The notes beneath the pieces were generated by a model. It had not been told where the DNA came from. It was given only the letters and a program-made list of their open reading frames with translations, and did no database searches. A DNA stretch of 64,000 bases, taken from the NCBI RefSeq assembly GCF_000305775.1, contig NC_018866.1:620001-684000 (forward strand). Reading direction: 5' to 3'. Origin of the DNA: Dehalobacter sp. DCA. Lineage in GTDB: Bacteria; Bacillota; Desulfitobacteriia; Desulfitobacteriales; Syntrophobotulaceae. This document shows positions 63,820-64,000 of the stretch, piece by piece; position 1 is the stretch's first letter; the number at the start of each line of letters is the position of its first letter. The translations under genes and the position numbers were made by a program.

Positions 63820-64000
63820 TTATTTTGATAAATAAAGTTCCCCGTCGTAGGAAGAAATCCTTCCATATAAATCAGGCCGGCGGTCTCTAAATATCCCCCA
63901 CTCCAGCCGCTGAACCTCGAGTTGGTCCAGATCAAATTCCGCGACTAGAACAGTTTCTTCGTTTCGTCCGGCCTCCGCTATCTTATTGCCCTGCGGCCCG
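63820..64000 (-). CDS. Carbon-nitrogen hydrolase C-terminus (AguB-like), 5'-truncated
   Basis: The last 59 residues of a nitrilase-superfamily protein; the frame runs out of the window at its N-terminal side. The end (EETVLVAEFDLDQLEVQRLE, then WGIFRDRRPDLYG) matches the C-terminus of N-carbamoylputrescine amidase and related enzymes, in which the last residues close the active site of the partner subunit. The catalytic Cys-Glu-Lys lie outside the window. The family is likely; the substrate is not settled. Confidence 0.68.
   Translation of the reverse strand, partial: GPQGNKIAEAGRNEETVLVAEFDLDQLEVQRLEWGIFRDRRPDLYGRISSYDGELYLSK

Overview
The window looks like a chromosomal segment of a low-to-moderate G+C, anaerobic, motile Clostridia (Firmicutes). 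Supporting genes are the spore protein gerW with its DUF2953 partner, motAB, cheV, indolepyruvate:ferredoxin oxidoreductase, an MtrH-type methyltransferase and a cobalamin riboswitch in front of cobT. The mix (corrinoid C1 methyl transfer, arylpyruvate oxidation, spore genes) suggests the Desulfitobacterium/Dehalobacter/Desulfosporosinus group, but the sequence alone does not prove this.

Layout. 1-5 kb: truncated M23 peptidase, DUF2284 protein, a 1.5-kb AT-rich gap, a lipoprotein, a Phd-like/HicA-like toxin-antitoxin pair with twin palindromes upstream, the 5' piece of a group II intron, and two tiny genes (one frameshifted). 5-11 kb: DegV, an arginine-deiminase-like enzyme, a MacAB-like export operon, truA and a cold-shock gene. 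11-12.6 kb: an IS3-family element that has split a small zinc-ribbon gene. 12.8-16.5 kb: a glutamate-synthase-like FMN protein, a two-gene membrane operon and an MtrH homologue. 16.6-18 kb: cobalamin riboswitch and cobT. 18-23 kb: orphan agrB, motAB, a diguanylate cyclase and a NYN/LOTUS protein. 23.7-28.3 kb: two tandem topoisomerase III genes. 28.5-33.7 kb: gerW locus, cheV, dbpA, a cluster of palindromic elements and a decayed HDOD-domain gene. 33.7-41 kb: adenine deaminase, two acyl-CoA ligases and iorAB. 41-46 kb: sbcCD and another palindromic element. 46-54 kb: an IMP dehydrogenase resembling the Tritrichomonas type, a cysteine synthase, an ABC exporter, a CWB2-protease fusion and a PEGA-deacetylase. 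54-60 kb: an ACT-ACT-metallo-beta-lactamase facing a comQXPA-like quorum-sensing operon. 60-64 kb: GNAT, YbjQ, a c-di-GMP-I riboswitch controlling a GGDEF/HD-GYP enzyme, a LiaF-like membrane protein and a truncated amidase.

The strongest discovery candidate is 55.7-59.9 kb. It holds, in order of transcription, a ComX-like precursor ending in Trp-Gln, a ComQ-like isoprenyl transferase, a ComP-sized multi-TM PDZ histidine kinase and a ComA-like response regulator. The order X-Q-P-A differs from the Bacillus order Q-X-P-A, and the kinase has Leu where the HisKA_3 phospho-acceptor His is expected. Second is a roughly 107-bp palindromic element present in three versions, with a conserved core and stems that change on both sides. 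Third is the c-di-GMP riboswitch on a gene that itself encodes c-di-GMP-metabolising domains, with a 19-bp tandem repeat and hairpin upstream. No rRNA, tRNA or CRISPR array was seen.
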